DNA of 64,000 nt from Marinobacter segnicrescens (GTDB taxonomy: Bacteria; Pseudomonadota; Gammaproteobacteria; Pseudomonadales; Oleiphilaceae), in contig NZ_FOHZ01000007.1 in NCBI RefSeq assembly GCF_900111555.1, positions 1-64,000 on the forward strand, in the 5' to 3' direction. The notes under the pieces are model-generated. The model had not been told where the DNA came from and searched no databases. It saw nothing but the letters and a program-made list of their open reading frames with translations. Position 1 is the stretch's first letter; every line of letters begins with the position of its first letter. The position numbers and the translations under genes were made by a program. Shown here piece after piece: positions 24,428 to 34,022 of this stretch.

Positions 24428-26911
24428 CTACCTGCCCGACTTTTTGGTCCCCATCTTCGCCTCCGCCGTCAGGGGATCTTCAGGCCAGGGATGTTTGGGG
24501 TAACGGCCACGCATTTCCTTGCGGACTTCCGGGTATACCTGCGTCCAGAAGTTCTTCAGGTCGGCTGTGACGGCAAGGGGTCGCTGGGCCGGCGACAGCA
24601 GGTGAATAACGACCGGGATGCGGCCATCGGCGAGCCTGGGGGTTTCCCTCCAGCCGAACAGGGCTTGCAGTTTTGCCGCCAGGACCGGGCCGTTCTCGGC
24701 GGTGTAATCCAGTCGCAGGTGCTGGCCGGTGGGGATCGCCAGGGTGGTGGGCAACACCCTGGACAGGCGCTGTTGCTGATCCCAGGATAACAGGGACTGC
24801 AGGGCATTGACGATCGGAAGCTGCTGCAAACCTTTCCAGTTGCGCACACCGGCAAGAAACGGCGCCAGCCATTGATCCAACAGAACCAACAGGCCCTCAT
24901 CGGAAACATCGGGCCATTGCTCTGGCTCCAGCCGTCGCATTTGCTGAACCCGGGCCTGCCATTGCCTGGCAGCCTCGTTCCAGGGCAGACTTCCGATGCC
25001 CTTCTGGCGCACGGCATTGAGCAGCCCTTGCTGAATCTGCTCCGGCCCCGGATCCGGCAAGGACTGCTCTGCCAGCACCAGTGCGCCCAGGCGGGTTACC
25101 CGACGGGCAACAACCGTGCCCCGCCTGTCATCCCATAAGGCTTCTTCAGTCGTTAGTATATGGGCCGCAAGGTCGGCTTCCAGGGTGGTGCGATCAGTAG
25201 CGGCGGCCAGGAAGACCTGGGCCTCCCGGGCCTGTCCGTCCAGGTCCGCGGCGACAATCCACTGCTGGCTGCCCAGGGCATCATCGTCAGCCAGGCGTGC
25301 CCCCCGACCATTGCTCAGCTGGTAACGGTTGGCATCACCGGTCCGCCGTCGGCCAATCCGGTCCGGGTAAGCGAACGCCAACAGACGGCCGGCCGGCATG
25401 GCGTTGTCCTCGTCTTCCGCCTTCCTGTGTGGCAACAGGCGTTCCGCCGCTCGTCGAATGACATCCAGCCGGTTGCTGTCCAGCCCCGGTGCACGATAAT
25501 AGCCGGCCAGCGCCTGTAGCCGGTACACAAGATCTGCCCCGGCGCCGCGACCCAGTAAATCGCGCTCTTCAAACAACGCAGCGAGGCGGGCAGCGGTTCT
25601 CGGGTACCCCAGCTCCCGGCCCTTCAAGACCATATGGGCCAGCCGCGGATGGATGCCAAGCTGCCGGGCCTGGCGACCATGGTCGGTAATGCCGCCATCT
25701 CCGTTCAACAGGTCCAGCCACTGCAACAGGTCTACTGCCTGCGCCCAATGGGCTTTCGGGGGCAGGTCCAGCCACTCCAGGTCGTCGGGGGCCCGGGCGC
25801 CCCACTGGGCCAGTTCCAGGGCCAGCGGTGCCAGGTCGGCTTCGAGGATTTCCGGCGGCGTGTAATCCGCCAGGCTGTGCTGTTCCGTCTCACTCCACAA
25901 GCGGAGGCACACACCAGGCTCGATACGTCCGGCGCGGCCCCGGCGTTGCTCTGCCGCAGCGCGGGAAACCCGCCCCGTCACCAGGCGGGTCATGCCGCTG
26001 TTGGGGTCGAAGACAGCCCGACGGGCCTGGCCAGCGTCGACCACTACCCGAACACCCTCAATGGTCAGGCTGGTTTCGGCAATGGCAGTGGCCAGCACCA
26101 CCTTGCGCTGGCCCTCCGGAGCCGGCTCGATGGCCTGGTCCTGGGCATCTCCTTTCAGATTACCGTATAGGGGCGCGAGCCGTGTGTCGGCTGGCAGGTG
26201 AGGCCTGAGCAACTGTTCCACCTTGCGGATTTCACCGGCGCCCGGGAGAAAGACCAGGATCGAACCGGGTTGTTCGGCCAGGGCCTCCCGGATCACCGTG
26301 ACCACGTGGTCCAGCAAGCGGGGCGGGCGCCCTGCCAGCGTCCTGGGGGGACGATAATACACCTCAACCGGGAAGGCCCAGCCCTCGCTCGATACCACCG
26401 GGGCATCCCCCAGCATACTGGCCAGCGTTCCTGTGTCCAGGGTGGCGGACATGACCAGTACTCGCAGATCCGGCCGCAACACCTGCTGGGTTTCCCGTAC
26501 CAGGGCAAGGCCAAGGTCTGCCTGGAGGGAACGCTCATGGAACTCATCGAACAGGATCGCGGCGTAGTCCTCCAGCAACGGATCGCCCTGGATCAGCCGG
26601 GTGAGGATACCTTCGGTCACTACCTCAATAATGGTGTCAGCGCCGATTCGCGTGTCCAGGCGGGTGCGATAGCCGACGGTCTGCCCGGGCTTCTCGGCCA
26701 GCTGCCGGGCCATGTAACCGGCAGCAGAGCGGGCCGCAAGGCGACGCGGCTCCAGCATCAGGATCTTGCGGCCATCCCGCCAGGAGGCGTCTTTCAGGGC
26801 CAAGGGAACCCGCGTGGTCTTGCCGGCCCCCGGGGGTGCCTGCAGCAGCACCGTGGTGTGCTGGTCCAGCTCGCGGATCAGTTCGGGCAGGGCCTGTTCG
26901 ATGGGTAGCAT
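24428..26911 (-). CDS. hrpB: ATP-dependent RNA helicase HrpB
   Basis: An 827-residue DEAH-box helicase. Walker A APPGAGKTT is at residues 25-33. The DEFHER box and the SATLD motif III are in the first 160 residues. RecA-like domain 2 (TSLTIEGVRVVVDAG, QRRGRAGR), the HA2 region and the HrpB-specific C-terminal domain (LRLDYTAENGPVLAAKLQ to HPWPEDPLT) follow. The function is poorly defined; it probably acts in RNA metabolism. The ATG at 26911 is chosen over an upstream TTG. The stop lies 74 bp from the racemase gene. Full family length, nothing unusual. Confidence 0.94.
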   Translation of the reverse strand: MLPIEQALPELIRELDQHTTVLLQAPPGAGKTTRVPLALKDASWRDGRKILMLEPRRLAARSAAGYMARQLAEKPGQTVGYRTRLDTRIGADTIIEVVTEGILTRLIQGDPLLEDYAAILFDEFHERSLQADLGLALVRETQQVLRPDLRVLVMSATLDTGTLASMLGDAPVVSSEGWAFPVEVYYRPPRTLAGRPPRLLDHVVTVIREALAEQPGSILVFLPGAGEIRKVEQLLRPHLPADTRLAPLYGNLKGDAQDQAIEPAPEGQRKVVLATAIAETSLTIEGVRVVVDAGQARRAVFDPNSGMTRLVTGRVSRAAAEQRRGRAGRIEPGVCLRLWSETEQHSLADYTPPEILEADLAPLALELAQWGARAPDDLEWLDLPPKAHWAQAVDLLQWLDLLNGDGGITDHGRQARQLGIHPRLAHMVLKGRELGYPRTAARLAALFEERDLLGRGAGADLVYRLQALAGYYRAPGLDSNRLDVIRRAAERLLPHRKAEDEDNAMPAGRLLAFAYPDRIGRRRTGDANRYQLSNGRGARLADDDALGSQQWIVAADLDGQAREAQVFLAAATDRTTLEADLAAHILTTEEALWDDRRGTVVARRVTRLGALVLAEQSLPDPGPEQIQQGLLNAVRQKGIGSLPWNEAARQWQARVQQMRRLEPEQWPDVSDEGLLVLLDQWLAPFLAGVRNWKGLQQLPIVNALQSLLSWDQQQRLSRVLPTTLAIPTGQHLRLDYTAENGPVLAAKLQALFGWRETPRLADGRIPVVIHLLSPAQRPLAVTADLKNFWTQVYPEVRKEMRGRYPKHPWPEDPLTAEAKMGTKKSGR

Positions 26912-26947
26912 GGCGTTCAACCTGGCAGGTGCGAGCCAGCGTCCACG

Positions 26948-28150
26948 TCAACGGGCATGCCAGTCCTCCGGCCGGGGCACAAACAGCGCCAGCAGGAGCC
27001 CCCATCCCAGCGCTACCGCCCCCAGGGTAAAGGCGCCCACCAGGGTGCCACCAGCATCCAGCCACTGGCGGGTCAGCCAGGGGCCAGCCATCTGGGTCAC
27101 GCTGTACAATGCGACCATCGCAGCTGAGAGTCTCGGCCCCTGATGAGGGTGCAGGGCACGGCCAATGCGCTGGGTAAGCAGCACGGTGCCTACAAATGTA
27201 CTTCCCACCAGCAGTGCACAAAGCACAATACCCAGCGGTCCGGGCCAGACCACCACCGCCAGGGCACCCAGGAACTGGATCAGGTAGTTGAGTCGCAGGG
27301 CCGGTAAGTCACCGAAGCGGGACCCCAGGAAACTCCAGATAATGGGCGTGGGTATGGTCACCACAGCCACCAGTAACCAGGACCCGTCCACCAGCCAGTG
27401 ACCATCGGGCAACTGGGTCTTGGTCAGCAGGGGCAGGAAGGTCATGGGCAGGATATAGCCCAGGCCGGCGCCAGCGTAGGAAAGGAACAGGGGGATGCTG
27501 GCCCGGTCCAGCAAGGGCCCTTTATCCGCATAGGAACCATCATCCCGCTGGATACGGGCCGGCACATTCAGCCCGACCAGTCGCCAGGTGGCCCACAGCG
27601 CCAGCGGAATGGACAACAGCGCAGCCGGCCACCAGCGGGCCGGGCCAGAGAGCATGTCTGCAGTGCCGGAGACCAGGAAGCTGGACACCAACAAGCCCAC
27701 ACCCACGCCCACATACACCAGGCCACTGGCACCGGTACGGTTACGTCGCACCAGCCATTCCAGGATCAGTGCCGGCGCCTGCACAAACACCACGCCATTG
27801 ACAATTCCATTGATCAACCGCAGGCCGGACAGCGCGGCCACAGGCTCCACCTGGGTCTGGGCGAGCGTCGTGAGCACGTGAACACCCATGGCGACAGGCA
27901 GGGAGATGCGGATCTGGTCAGGGCGGTACCATCGAACCGCCAGCAGGGCACCGATGAGATAGCCCAGGTAGTTCCAGGTGGCGACGGACGCGCCTTCGCT
28001 GGCGGTCAGCTGGCCATCGCCGACAAGGTAAGGCAGCAGGGGCGTATAGATAAAGCGGCCCAGGGCGTGGACCACCAGCAGGATAGTGGCACCGGCCAGC
28101 ACGACCGACATGAGCTGCCTGGCGTCCGAGGCTGGCCGATGATCTGTCAT
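26948..28150 (-). CDS. YbfB/YjiJ-family MFS transporter
   Basis: A 400-residue protein with about twelve membrane segments. The signature ALGRFIYTPLLPYLV near residue 30 identifies the YbfB/YjiJ branch of the major facilitator superfamily, whose substrates are unknown. An 11-residue basic tail (PRPEDWHAR) ends it. It is 35 bp downstream of the small monooxygenase-like gene and may belong to its transcript. It lies 36 bp upstream of hrpB. Confidence 0.85.
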   Translation of the reverse strand: MTDHRPASDARQLMSVVLAGATILLVVHALGRFIYTPLLPYLVGDGQLTASEGASVATWNYLGYLIGALLAVRWYRPDQIRISLPVAMGVHVLTTLAQTQVEPVAALSGLRLINGIVNGVVFVQAPALILEWLVRRNRTGASGLVYVGVGVGLLVSSFLVSGTADMLSGPARWWPAALLSIPLALWATWRLVGLNVPARIQRDDGSYADKGPLLDRASIPLFLSYAGAGLGYILPMTFLPLLTKTQLPDGHWLVDGSWLLVAVVTIPTPIIWSFLGSRFGDLPALRLNYLIQFLGALAVVVWPGPLGIVLCALLVGSTFVGTVLLTQRIGRALHPHQGPRLSAAMVALYSVTQMAGPWLTRQWLDAGGTLVGAFTLGAVALGWGLLLALFVPRPEDWHAR

Positions 28151-28185
28151 TGTTACTCCAGGGGATAATTCCGGTACAGGTGCGG

Positions 28186-28485
28186 TTACTTAACGTCAAC
28201 CTTGGCCGGGGTAATGTACTCGATCCGGGGAGGTCCTGCCAGGCAGCCGGCGGCGACCTTGCCAAAGGCCTTCATGTGATCACTCTTGCCATGGGGCCCC
28301 AGGTGTTCTGCGGATTCCCATAGTTCGAGGAATACCAGGCGATTGGGATCGGACAGGCTGGTATGCAGCTCGTACTCGACACAGCCGGGCTCTTTCAGGG
28401 TGGCTTCGATGCAGGGCTTGGCCGCTTCAATCAGGGTTTCGCGCTGATCGGGTTTGACGTTCAGAATGGCACGTACGTATAGCAT
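28186..28485 (-). CDS. Putative quinol monooxygenase (ABM domain)
   Basis: A 99-residue protein with an antibiotic-biosynthesis-monooxygenase (ABM) fold (MLYVRAILNVKPDQRETLIE, LVFLELWESAEHLGPHGKSDHMKAF), as in YgiN. These small dimers oxidise quinols or related aromatics without a bound cofactor. It lies 51 bp beyond the SCO gene and may be the tail of the cox assembly transcript. Its real substrate is unknown. Confidence 0.8.
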   Translation of the reverse strand: MLYVRAILNVKPDQRETLIEAAKPCIEATLKEPGCVEYELHTSLSDPNRLVFLELWESAEHLGPHGKSDHMKAFGKVAAGCLAGPPRIEYITPAKVDVK

Positions 28486-28536
28486 GGTTTTCCTCAGGTA
28501 TGGTGCGCCCGTCCGGGCGTTCTTGTTACAGGACCC

Positions 28537-29199
28537 TCAGCCAGACCGCGCCTGGTTCTGTCGGGTCCACTCGTAGATTTGCCGGTAGGCCTTTACCAGT
28601 TTATCGGGATCGTGGGGCGGCTGGATAACGGCTGCCATGCGACCATCCGGGTTGATCAGCGCCAGGTGGCCGCTGTGGTCGACCAGGTTGTTGCCATTGC
28701 CATCATCCCGGTGAACAAAAACAGCACCTACGCTTTTTGCCAGCGCCCGCAGCACATCAATATCGCCGGTCAGGCCATGAAAATCGTCACCGAAAAAGCC
28801 GAGGTAATCCCGCAACTGCTCGGGTGTATCCCGTTCCGGGTCTGCGCTTACCAGCAGGTAGTCCGGCTGGGGCAGTTCTGCCGGCATGCGGCTGTCAGCC
28901 TGACGCAGGGTGGCCATGGTGGCAGGGCAGATATCCGGGCAATGGGTATAGCCTACAAACACGAAGGTCCAGCGGCCACGCAGGTCCTGGCGGGTCATTT
29001 CCTCACCTTGTTCACTGGTCAGGGTGAACTCTGTCAGCTCCCGGGGCTCTTCGTAGACAAAGGTATTCATGGCACTGAGGTCAGGCGCAGGCTCCGGCTC
29101 CCGGGCCTGCATGCTCATCTGCTGATAGATGACGAGTGAGAAAATAGCGGCAACAACAAGCAGAAGCAGCACCAGCGTGCGCCGGACCGAGCGAGTCAT
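28537..29199 (-). CDS. SCO family copper chaperone
   Basis: A 220-residue membrane-anchored thioredoxin-fold protein that helps deliver copper to the CuA site of cytochrome oxidase subunit II. One membrane segment spans residues 8-28. The copper ligands CPDIC (Cys87 and Cys91) and a downstream histidine in NNLVDHSGHLALI are present. It is downstream of heme O synthase in the oxidase cluster, as in Pseudomonas (senC), 51 bp away. Confidence 0.92.
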   Translation of the reverse strand: MTRSVRRTLVLLLLVVAAIFSLVIYQQMSMQAREPEPAPDLSAMNTFVYEEPRELTEFTLTSEQGEEMTRQDLRGRWTFVFVGYTHCPDICPATMATLRQADSRMPAELPQPDYLLVSADPERDTPEQLRDYLGFFGDDFHGLTGDIDVLRALAKSVGAVFVHRDDGNGNNLVDHSGHLALINPDGRMAAVIQPPHDPDKLVKAYRQIYEWTRQNQARSG

Positions 29200-29250
29200 G
29201 AAATCTCCTGTCAGTGGTCACGAGCGGCCCCTGAAAGGGCCGCAGGAACA

Positions 29251-30162
29251 TCAGAAATAGAAAAAGTGGTCGACCAGCAACACCACGAACAGGGCCATCA
29301 GATAGGTTATGGAGTATTTGAAGGTTGCCAGCGCGACACGCCGGTCGTCGCCCCTGAGCAGACGTACCGAGTACTGGAGGAAGCGTAACCCAAGTGCGGT
29401 AGCACCTGCCAGATAGATCCAGCCCGACATGCCTGTGGCAAAAGGTAGCAGGGTCACTGCCAGCAGCATGAAGGTGTAAAGCAGTATATGCAGCTCGGTA
29501 TACCGGTTGCCATGGGTCACCGGAAGCATCGGAATACCTGCCTTGGCGTACTCCTCCTTGCGGTGGATGGCCAGGGCCCAGAAATGGGGCGGTGTCCAGG
29601 CGAAGATAATCAGCACCAGCAGCAGCGCATGGCCTTCGACCTGGTTGGTCACAGCAGTCCAGCCCAGCAAAGGCGGCATAGCGCCAGCAAGGCCGCCAAT
29701 GGCGATGTTCTGGGGCGTGGCCCGCTTGAGGAAGAGGGTATAGACGCCGGCATAGCCCACCAGCGAGGCCAGCGTGAGCCAGGCGGTCAGGGCATTGACC
29801 TGCCACATCAGGATCATCATGCCTGCCAGCGCCAACACCGTGGCGAACAGCAACGCGTCCAGCTGGCTGACCCGGCCGGTGGCCACTGGCCGGCGGCGTG
29901 TACGGGCCATGACGGTATCGATCTTCTGGTCCACCACGTGGTTCACCACGGCCGCCGCTCCGGCCAGCAGGGCAATACCCAGGTTACCAAAGACAAGCAC
30001 ATCCCACCCCGGCACCCCGGGCGCGGCAAGCAACATGCCGATCACCGCCGTCAGGATCATCAGCGCAACCACACGGGGCTTGGTCAGCTCCAGGAAGTCA
30101 CGCCAGGAAACCGACCGGGTTGTGGTCGGGCGGGCCGTAAGGGCCTTGGCCTGGTCAGTCAT
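29251..30162 (-). CDS. ctaB: Protoheme IX farnesyltransferase (heme O synthase)
   Basis: It adds a farnesyl chain to heme B to form heme O in the inner membrane, the step before heme A. The 303-residue polytopic protein has the prenyltransferase aspartate motif NHVVDQKIDTVMARTRRRP and the family segment FAWTPPHFWALAIHRKEEY. The start at 30162 overlaps the ctaA stop by 4 bp (ATGA), which fixes it. An upstream extension in the frame is an artefact of reading through ctaA. Confidence 0.95.
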   Translation of the reverse strand: MTDQAKALTARPTTTRSVSWRDFLELTKPRVVALMILTAVIGMLLAAPGVPGWDVLVFGNLGIALLAGAAAVVNHVVDQKIDTVMARTRRRPVATGRVSQLDALLFATVLALAGMMILMWQVNALTAWLTLASLVGYAGVYTLFLKRATPQNIAIGGLAGAMPPLLGWTAVTNQVEGHALLLVLIIFAWTPPHFWALAIHRKEEYAKAGIPMLPVTHGNRYTELHILLYTFMLLAVTLLPFATGMSGWIYLAGATALGLRFLQYSVRLLRGDDRRVALATFKYSITYLMALFVVLLVDHFFYF

Positions 30163-31262
30163 GCGGGTACCTCGCGATTTGTTGTTGTTTGCACCGGTTC
30201 TGCGACCGGCTGGCGTGCATATCCGTGAACCTGCCATAGCATGTGGATCACGGTCAGTAACAGCCCGGCGCCCATGGCGTTATGGGCCACGGCCACCGAC
30301 AGCGGAATATGAAAAACGACATTGGCAATGCCGAGGCCAATCTGCATGACAAGCGCCCCGGCGGTCAAGAGCACCATGGACTGTGCCGGTGTGTTCCGGG
30401 TATGGCGCCAGAGGGCAAGCAAAAGCAATACAAAGTAGGCCAGCACAATCACGGCACCGAGGCGGTGGGTTACGTGGATGGCAATCCGTCCGTCAGCGGT
30501 AAGCTGGCCGCCGAGGTAGTTGGGGCCAATAGTTTGCAGCAGGTCAAAGCCATGGCGGAAGTCCATATTCTCTGGCCACCACTGGCCCTGACAGGTGGGC
30601 AGGTCGGTACAGGCCACGGCCGCATAGTTCGCGGCAGTCCATGCCCCGAGGGCAATCTGCAGGATAACCAGCGCCAGGCCACCATAGATCAAGGGTCTCA
30701 GTCGGGCTACCACACTGGCACGGTCTGCAGGAAGGGATTTACGGCGGCCCCGCAGGCGCAATGTCAGCAGGGTAAGCAGACTCAACGTGGTAAACCCTCC
30801 CAGCAGGTGCAGGGCGACCACCTTTGGCCACAACTGAAGGGTCACCGTCCACATGCCGAACAGGGCCTGCAACACGATGAAGCCGGCAATAAAGAGGGGC
30901 AGTTTTACCGGCACCCCTTCACGGCGATGCCTGACCGCAAAGGCCGCAATGCCAAACACGATAAGCCCCAGGGTACCGGCCGCATAGCGATGGATCATTT
31001 CGGGCCAGCCCTTGGACACGTCCACGGGGGATTCAGGAAAGCGGGCGTTGGCAACAGCGATACTGGACTCACTCTGGGGTACCGTCAGAAACCCATAACA
31101 GCCGGGCCAGTCAGGGCAACCCAGCCCCGCATCCACCAGCCGGGTCCACGCGCCCAGCATGACCACGACGATGGTAAAAAGAGTGGCAATCAGCGCCCAG
31201 CGTGCCATCACGCGGCGGGCCCTGCTTTGCGGTGTCCGGGTGTCTTGTTGTTGTTCTTGCAC
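30159..31262 (-). CDS. ctaA: Heme A synthase (COX15/CtaA)
   Basis: It hydroxylates and oxidises heme O to heme A for cytochrome aa3. The 367-residue membrane protein has about eight segments. The paired-cysteine loop GLGCPDWPGCYG, the heme-ligand histidine in EMIHRYAAG, and a second cysteine loop CTDLPTCQGQWWP are all typical of the COX15 family. It ends with REVPA and overlaps ctaB. It lies 50 bp downstream of the CxxxC protein gene. Confidence 0.94.
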   Translation of the reverse strand: MQEQQQDTRTPQSRARRVMARWALIATLFTIVVVMLGAWTRLVDAGLGCPDWPGCYGFLTVPQSESSIAVANARFPESPVDVSKGWPEMIHRYAAGTLGLIVFGIAAFAVRHRREGVPVKLPLFIAGFIVLQALFGMWTVTLQLWPKVVALHLLGGFTTLSLLTLLTLRLRGRRKSLPADRASVVARLRPLIYGGLALVILQIALGAWTAANYAAVACTDLPTCQGQWWPENMDFRHGFDLLQTIGPNYLGGQLTADGRIAIHVTHRLGAVIVLAYFVLLLLALWRHTRNTPAQSMVLLTAGALVMQIGLGIANVVFHIPLSVAVAHNAMGAGLLLTVIHMLWQVHGYARQPVAEPVQTTTNREVPA

Positions 31263-31312
31263 GATCCGTTACCTTGTCTGGTTGGCCCGGGGGACAGTGC
31301 CCGGCCAGGCGG

Positions 31313-31948
31313 CTAGCCTATCTGGGACAGTTTCATCAGATGCTTGAGGTCTTCAAGCATCTCCTTACCGGTATGCCCGCTGTTGTAATGCATCATGACG
31401 TTACCGAACGGGTCTACCACCAGGATACCAGGGGCATCGGCAGGGTCAGACCGGGGCGGCCATGAAGGCCGGGCCCCTGGCGCTACCTGCAACCGTTCCA
31501 TTGAACGGTATTCAGAGTGCCAGCGCTGCTGGAGCGCCGGGGGAACCTCGCCAAGCCAGGCAGCGCGTCCAACCCGATTGGCATGTTTGCCGAGGGCGAT
31601 ATTCACCTGGCGGGCAAGGTAGAGCAGTTGTTCACAGTCCTCACCACAGGTCTGCGCAGTCACGATCAGTAGCCATTTTGGCTCCTGCAGCTGGGGCCCG
31701 AACCGGTTTTCAAGAGGGGTGCCGTCAGCGTCCAGCAGATTCAGTTCGGCCACTGGAACGGCCGGCTGGATCAGCTCGCCGTGATTACTGCGTGTTTCCG
31801 GGTGGAGCCAGCCGGTGTAATACATGACGGTGGCGAAGATCATGGGGCCGAAACCAATGGCAAACAGAAGCAATGCGGTGCGGCGACCACGACGGACCTG
31901 TTCCGGAGTCGGCTCGGCTTCCTGTAGCTCGGCAGTGGTGTCAGTCAT
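31313..31948 (-). CDS. Membrane-anchored thioredoxin-like oxidase assembly protein
   Basis: A 211-residue protein with one membrane segment (residues 24-44) and a periplasmic thioredoxin-like part holding CGEDC (Cys101 and Cys105), a CxxxC pair like that of SCO proteins. It matches in position the uncharacterised gene between SURF1 and ctaA in Pseudomonas cox clusters. Its start abuts the surf1 stop directly, with AGGAG inside the surf1 end. It is likely a copper or disulfide step in oxidase assembly; that role is inferred from the motif and location. Confidence 0.75.
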   Translation of the reverse strand: MTDTTAELQEAEPTPEQVRRGRRTALLLFAIGFGPMIFATVMYYTGWLHPETRSNHGELIQPAVPVAELNLLDADGTPLENRFGPQLQEPKWLLIVTAQTCGEDCEQLLYLARQVNIALGKHANRVGRAAWLGEVPPALQQRWHSEYRSMERLQVAPGARPSWPPRSDPADAPGILVVDPFGNVMMHYNSGHTGKEMLEDLKHLMKLSQIG

Positions 31949-32674
31949 TCAGGACTCCTGCTTACGATAGCTCGCTATTATTGTCAGTATGATGAGCGCC
32001 GCTGCCAGGGAAAACCATTGCAGGGCATAACCATAGTGAGTCTGAGGTCCCATCATATCCGGTTCCCAGTCCGCCCGGAAGGCACCCGGTTGATTACTGT
32101 CATCCAGTTTCAGGATGTTATTTGCTATAGACGGCTCGATAACCGCTGCAAGCGCTTTCGGCAGCGCCTGTACCCGTTGCACCCCATTGCCCGAGGGCGA
32201 CTCTGCCGCGGGCTCGCCGGCCAGCACCGGTGGCTCCGGATAGGCTGCGATACGTCCCAGTAACAAGACTTCTTCTTCCGGGGTGCTCACCTCCGGTAAC
32301 TCTGACCGTTTTCGCTCGGCGGCTATCCAGCCCCTGTTGACGACCACCGGAGGCCCTTTCGCAGGCTGAAACAGGGTCAGTACCTCATAGCCGGGAACAC
32401 CATCGCGAGTGCGGTTATCCAGCAGCCATGTAGTGGACCGATACCGGCCACTGACCGTGACAGGCTGCCCAGTCAGCGGGTCAGTCTCTGTCAGCGCGCT
32501 CCAGTCAACAGCACCCGCCGGGTCCTGCCACTGCGCAAGGAGCTGTTTTTTTTCACCGGCGCGGTCCAACTGCCACAAGCCGAGGCCAAGCAGAACCGGC
32601 AGAAAGGCGCCGGCAAAGAGCAACAGCCGCCAGTCGGGTGCCCACACCCGACGGCGGGATTCATGTTCGGACAT
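31949..32674 (-). CDS. SURF1-family oxidase assembly protein
   Basis: A 241-residue protein with two membrane segments (residues 15-35 and about 215-235) enclosing a periplasmic domain, the standard SURF1 topology. GLGLWQLDRAGEKKQLL and the VVNRGWIAAERKR strand are family hallmarks, and the last segment has HYGYALQWFSLAAAL. SURF1 aids heme A insertion into subunit I. It is first of the assembly-gene run, divergent from the DUF2909 gene with a 74-bp shared upstream region. Confidence 0.93.
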   Translation of the reverse strand: MSEHESRRRVWAPDWRLLLFAGAFLPVLLGLGLWQLDRAGEKKQLLAQWQDPAGAVDWSALTETDPLTGQPVTVSGRYRSTTWLLDNRTRDGVPGYEVLTLFQPAKGPPVVVNRGWIAAERKRSELPEVSTPEEEVLLLGRIAAYPEPPVLAGEPAAESPSGNGVQRVQALPKALAAVIEPSIANNILKLDDSNQPGAFRADWEPDMMGPQTHYGYALQWFSLAAALIILTIIASYRKQES

Positions 32675-32748
32675 GCTCTGTTATAGTCACAGGTTCATTG
32701 CCTTCATACAGACAATAATAAAGACCTTCCAAAGCGGGGACGAGGCTC

Positions 32749-32961
32749 ATGCTTCTCAAAATCCTGATCGTGGTACTGATGCTGGCCGTAATCGTCAGTC
32801 TGTTCAGCGGTTTGTTCTTTCTGATCAGGGACGACGGAGGCCGACGGCGGGTGGTGAATTCGCTGGCGGTCAGGGTGGCACTCAGCGTACTGCTGCTAGC
32901 CGTTATCCTGCTCGCACTCTGGCAGGGCGGGCTGGATCTGAACCCCACGCCCTATCACTGA
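32749..32961 (+). CDS. Twin-transmembrane protein, DUF2909-like
   Basis: A 70-residue protein with two hydrophobic segments (residues 2-27 and 44-60) joined by a short charged loop (RDDGGRRRVVNS). Similar small proteins occur beside oxidase genes in Pseudomonas. It is the only plus-strand gene inside the cox block, divergent from surf1 and convergent with coxC. It may be an oxidase accessory subunit, but no function is shown. Confidence 0.72.
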   Translation: MLLKILIVVLMLAVIVSLFSGLFFLIRDDGGRRRVVNSLAVRVALSVLLLAVILLALWQGGLDLNPTPYH

Positions 32962-32993
32962 ATTGCCACTGGGCGCCTGGGTGGCCCGGAAGG

Positions 32994-33018
32994 GGCTCCG
33001 GGCCCACCGCCCGGAGCC
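32994..33018. terminator. Hairpin between DUF2909 and coxC stops
   Basis: GGCTCCGGGC pairs perfectly with GCCCGGAGCC around CCACC, between two convergent stops. There is no T run on either side, so it is a termination or mRNA-end hairpin of uncertain strength. Confidence 0.5.
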
Positions 33019-33025
33019 GGGTACA

Positions 33026-33913
33026 TCAGATTACATAGACGAAGACAAACAGTCCCAGCCAGACCACATCAACGAAGTGCCAATACCAGCTGGCCGCCTC
33101 GAACCCGAAGTGATTGTCGCCGGTAAAATGCCCTTTCTGGATGCGAAGGAACATCACGATCAGAATGATCGTACCCAGGATCACGTGGGCACCATGAAAC
33201 CCGGTGAGCATGAAGAAGGTGCTACCGTAAATACCGGACTGCAGGGTCAGGTTCAGGTCCTGGTAGGCGTGGACGTACTCCTCGGCCTGCAGGCCCAGGA
33301 AGACCAGTGCCAGCACAATGGTGGCGCCAAGCCAGATTTTTACCTTTTTGCGATTGTCTTCCTTGAGCGCATGGTGGGCCACAGTGACCGTAAACGATGA
33401 CGTGACCAGCAGGATGGTGTTCACCAGCGGCAGGCCCCAGGCACCGATAACACCTTCCGGCGCCGGGTAAGCCTCCGGGTCGGGGTTATTGATCAAAGGC
33501 CAGGTTGCCTGGAAGCCTTCCCAGAGCATGGCGCTGGAGCCCTTGTCGCCTGCGCCGCCCAGCCAGGGCACCACAAAGACGCGGGCATAGAAGAGCGCGC
33601 CAAAGAAAGCGGCAAAGAACATCACCTCTGAAAAGATGAACCAGCTCATGCCCCAGCGGAAAGACCGGTCCATCTGGGGGCTGTAGAGCCCCGCCCGGCT
33701 TTCACGGATCACCGATCCGAACCAGCCAAACAGCATGTATGCCATGACCAGCGCGCCGATAAGGAAAATAAACCAGGACCCATCAGTGGATTCCCCCTGG
33801 GACCCGTTTACCATCACGGATGCCACGCCGTAGAGGGTGAGGAACATCCCGATCGTGGCCACGATAGGCCACTTGCTCTGTTCAGGTACGTAGTACGTCT
33901 GGTTGTTCGCCAT
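33026..33913 (-). CDS. coxC: Cytochrome c oxidase subunit III
   Basis: A 295-residue core subunit of aa3-type oxidase with seven predicted membrane segments. The family motifs are FMLTGFHGAHVILGTIIL and HFGFEAASWYWHFVDVVWLGLF near the end. It stabilises the subunit I core and the proton path. It lies 114 bp downstream of coxA, a gap where many gammaproteobacteria carry ctaG (see findings). Confidence 0.96.
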   Translation of the reverse strand: MANNQTYYVPEQSKWPIVATIGMFLTLYGVASVMVNGSQGESTDGSWFIFLIGALVMAYMLFGWFGSVIRESRAGLYSPQMDRSFRWGMSWFIFSEVMFFAAFFGALFYARVFVVPWLGGAGDKGSSAMLWEGFQATWPLINNPDPEAYPAPEGVIGAWGLPLVNTILLVTSSFTVTVAHHALKEDNRKKVKIWLGATIVLALVFLGLQAEEYVHAYQDLNLTLQSGIYGSTFFMLTGFHGAHVILGTIILIVMFLRIQKGHFTGDNHFGFEAASWYWHFVDVVWLGLFVFVYVI

Positions 33914-33987
33914 GCTCGTCTCCAGAGGCCACTCCGCTGGCCTGTCCGTTCTCGTTTATTGTTGTCAGTTCACTCGCTGTCCCGGTC

Positions 33988-34022
33988 GGCCCCGGCACCG
34001 ACCATAGGTGGCACCGGGGCTG
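33988..34022. other. Hairpin in the coxA-coxC gap
   Basis: GCCCCGG and CCGGGGC are inverted repeats around a 20-nt loop that also holds CACC/GGTG pairs, just after the coxA stop. It could partly terminate or process the message. No reading frame is present in this gap. Confidence 0.45.
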
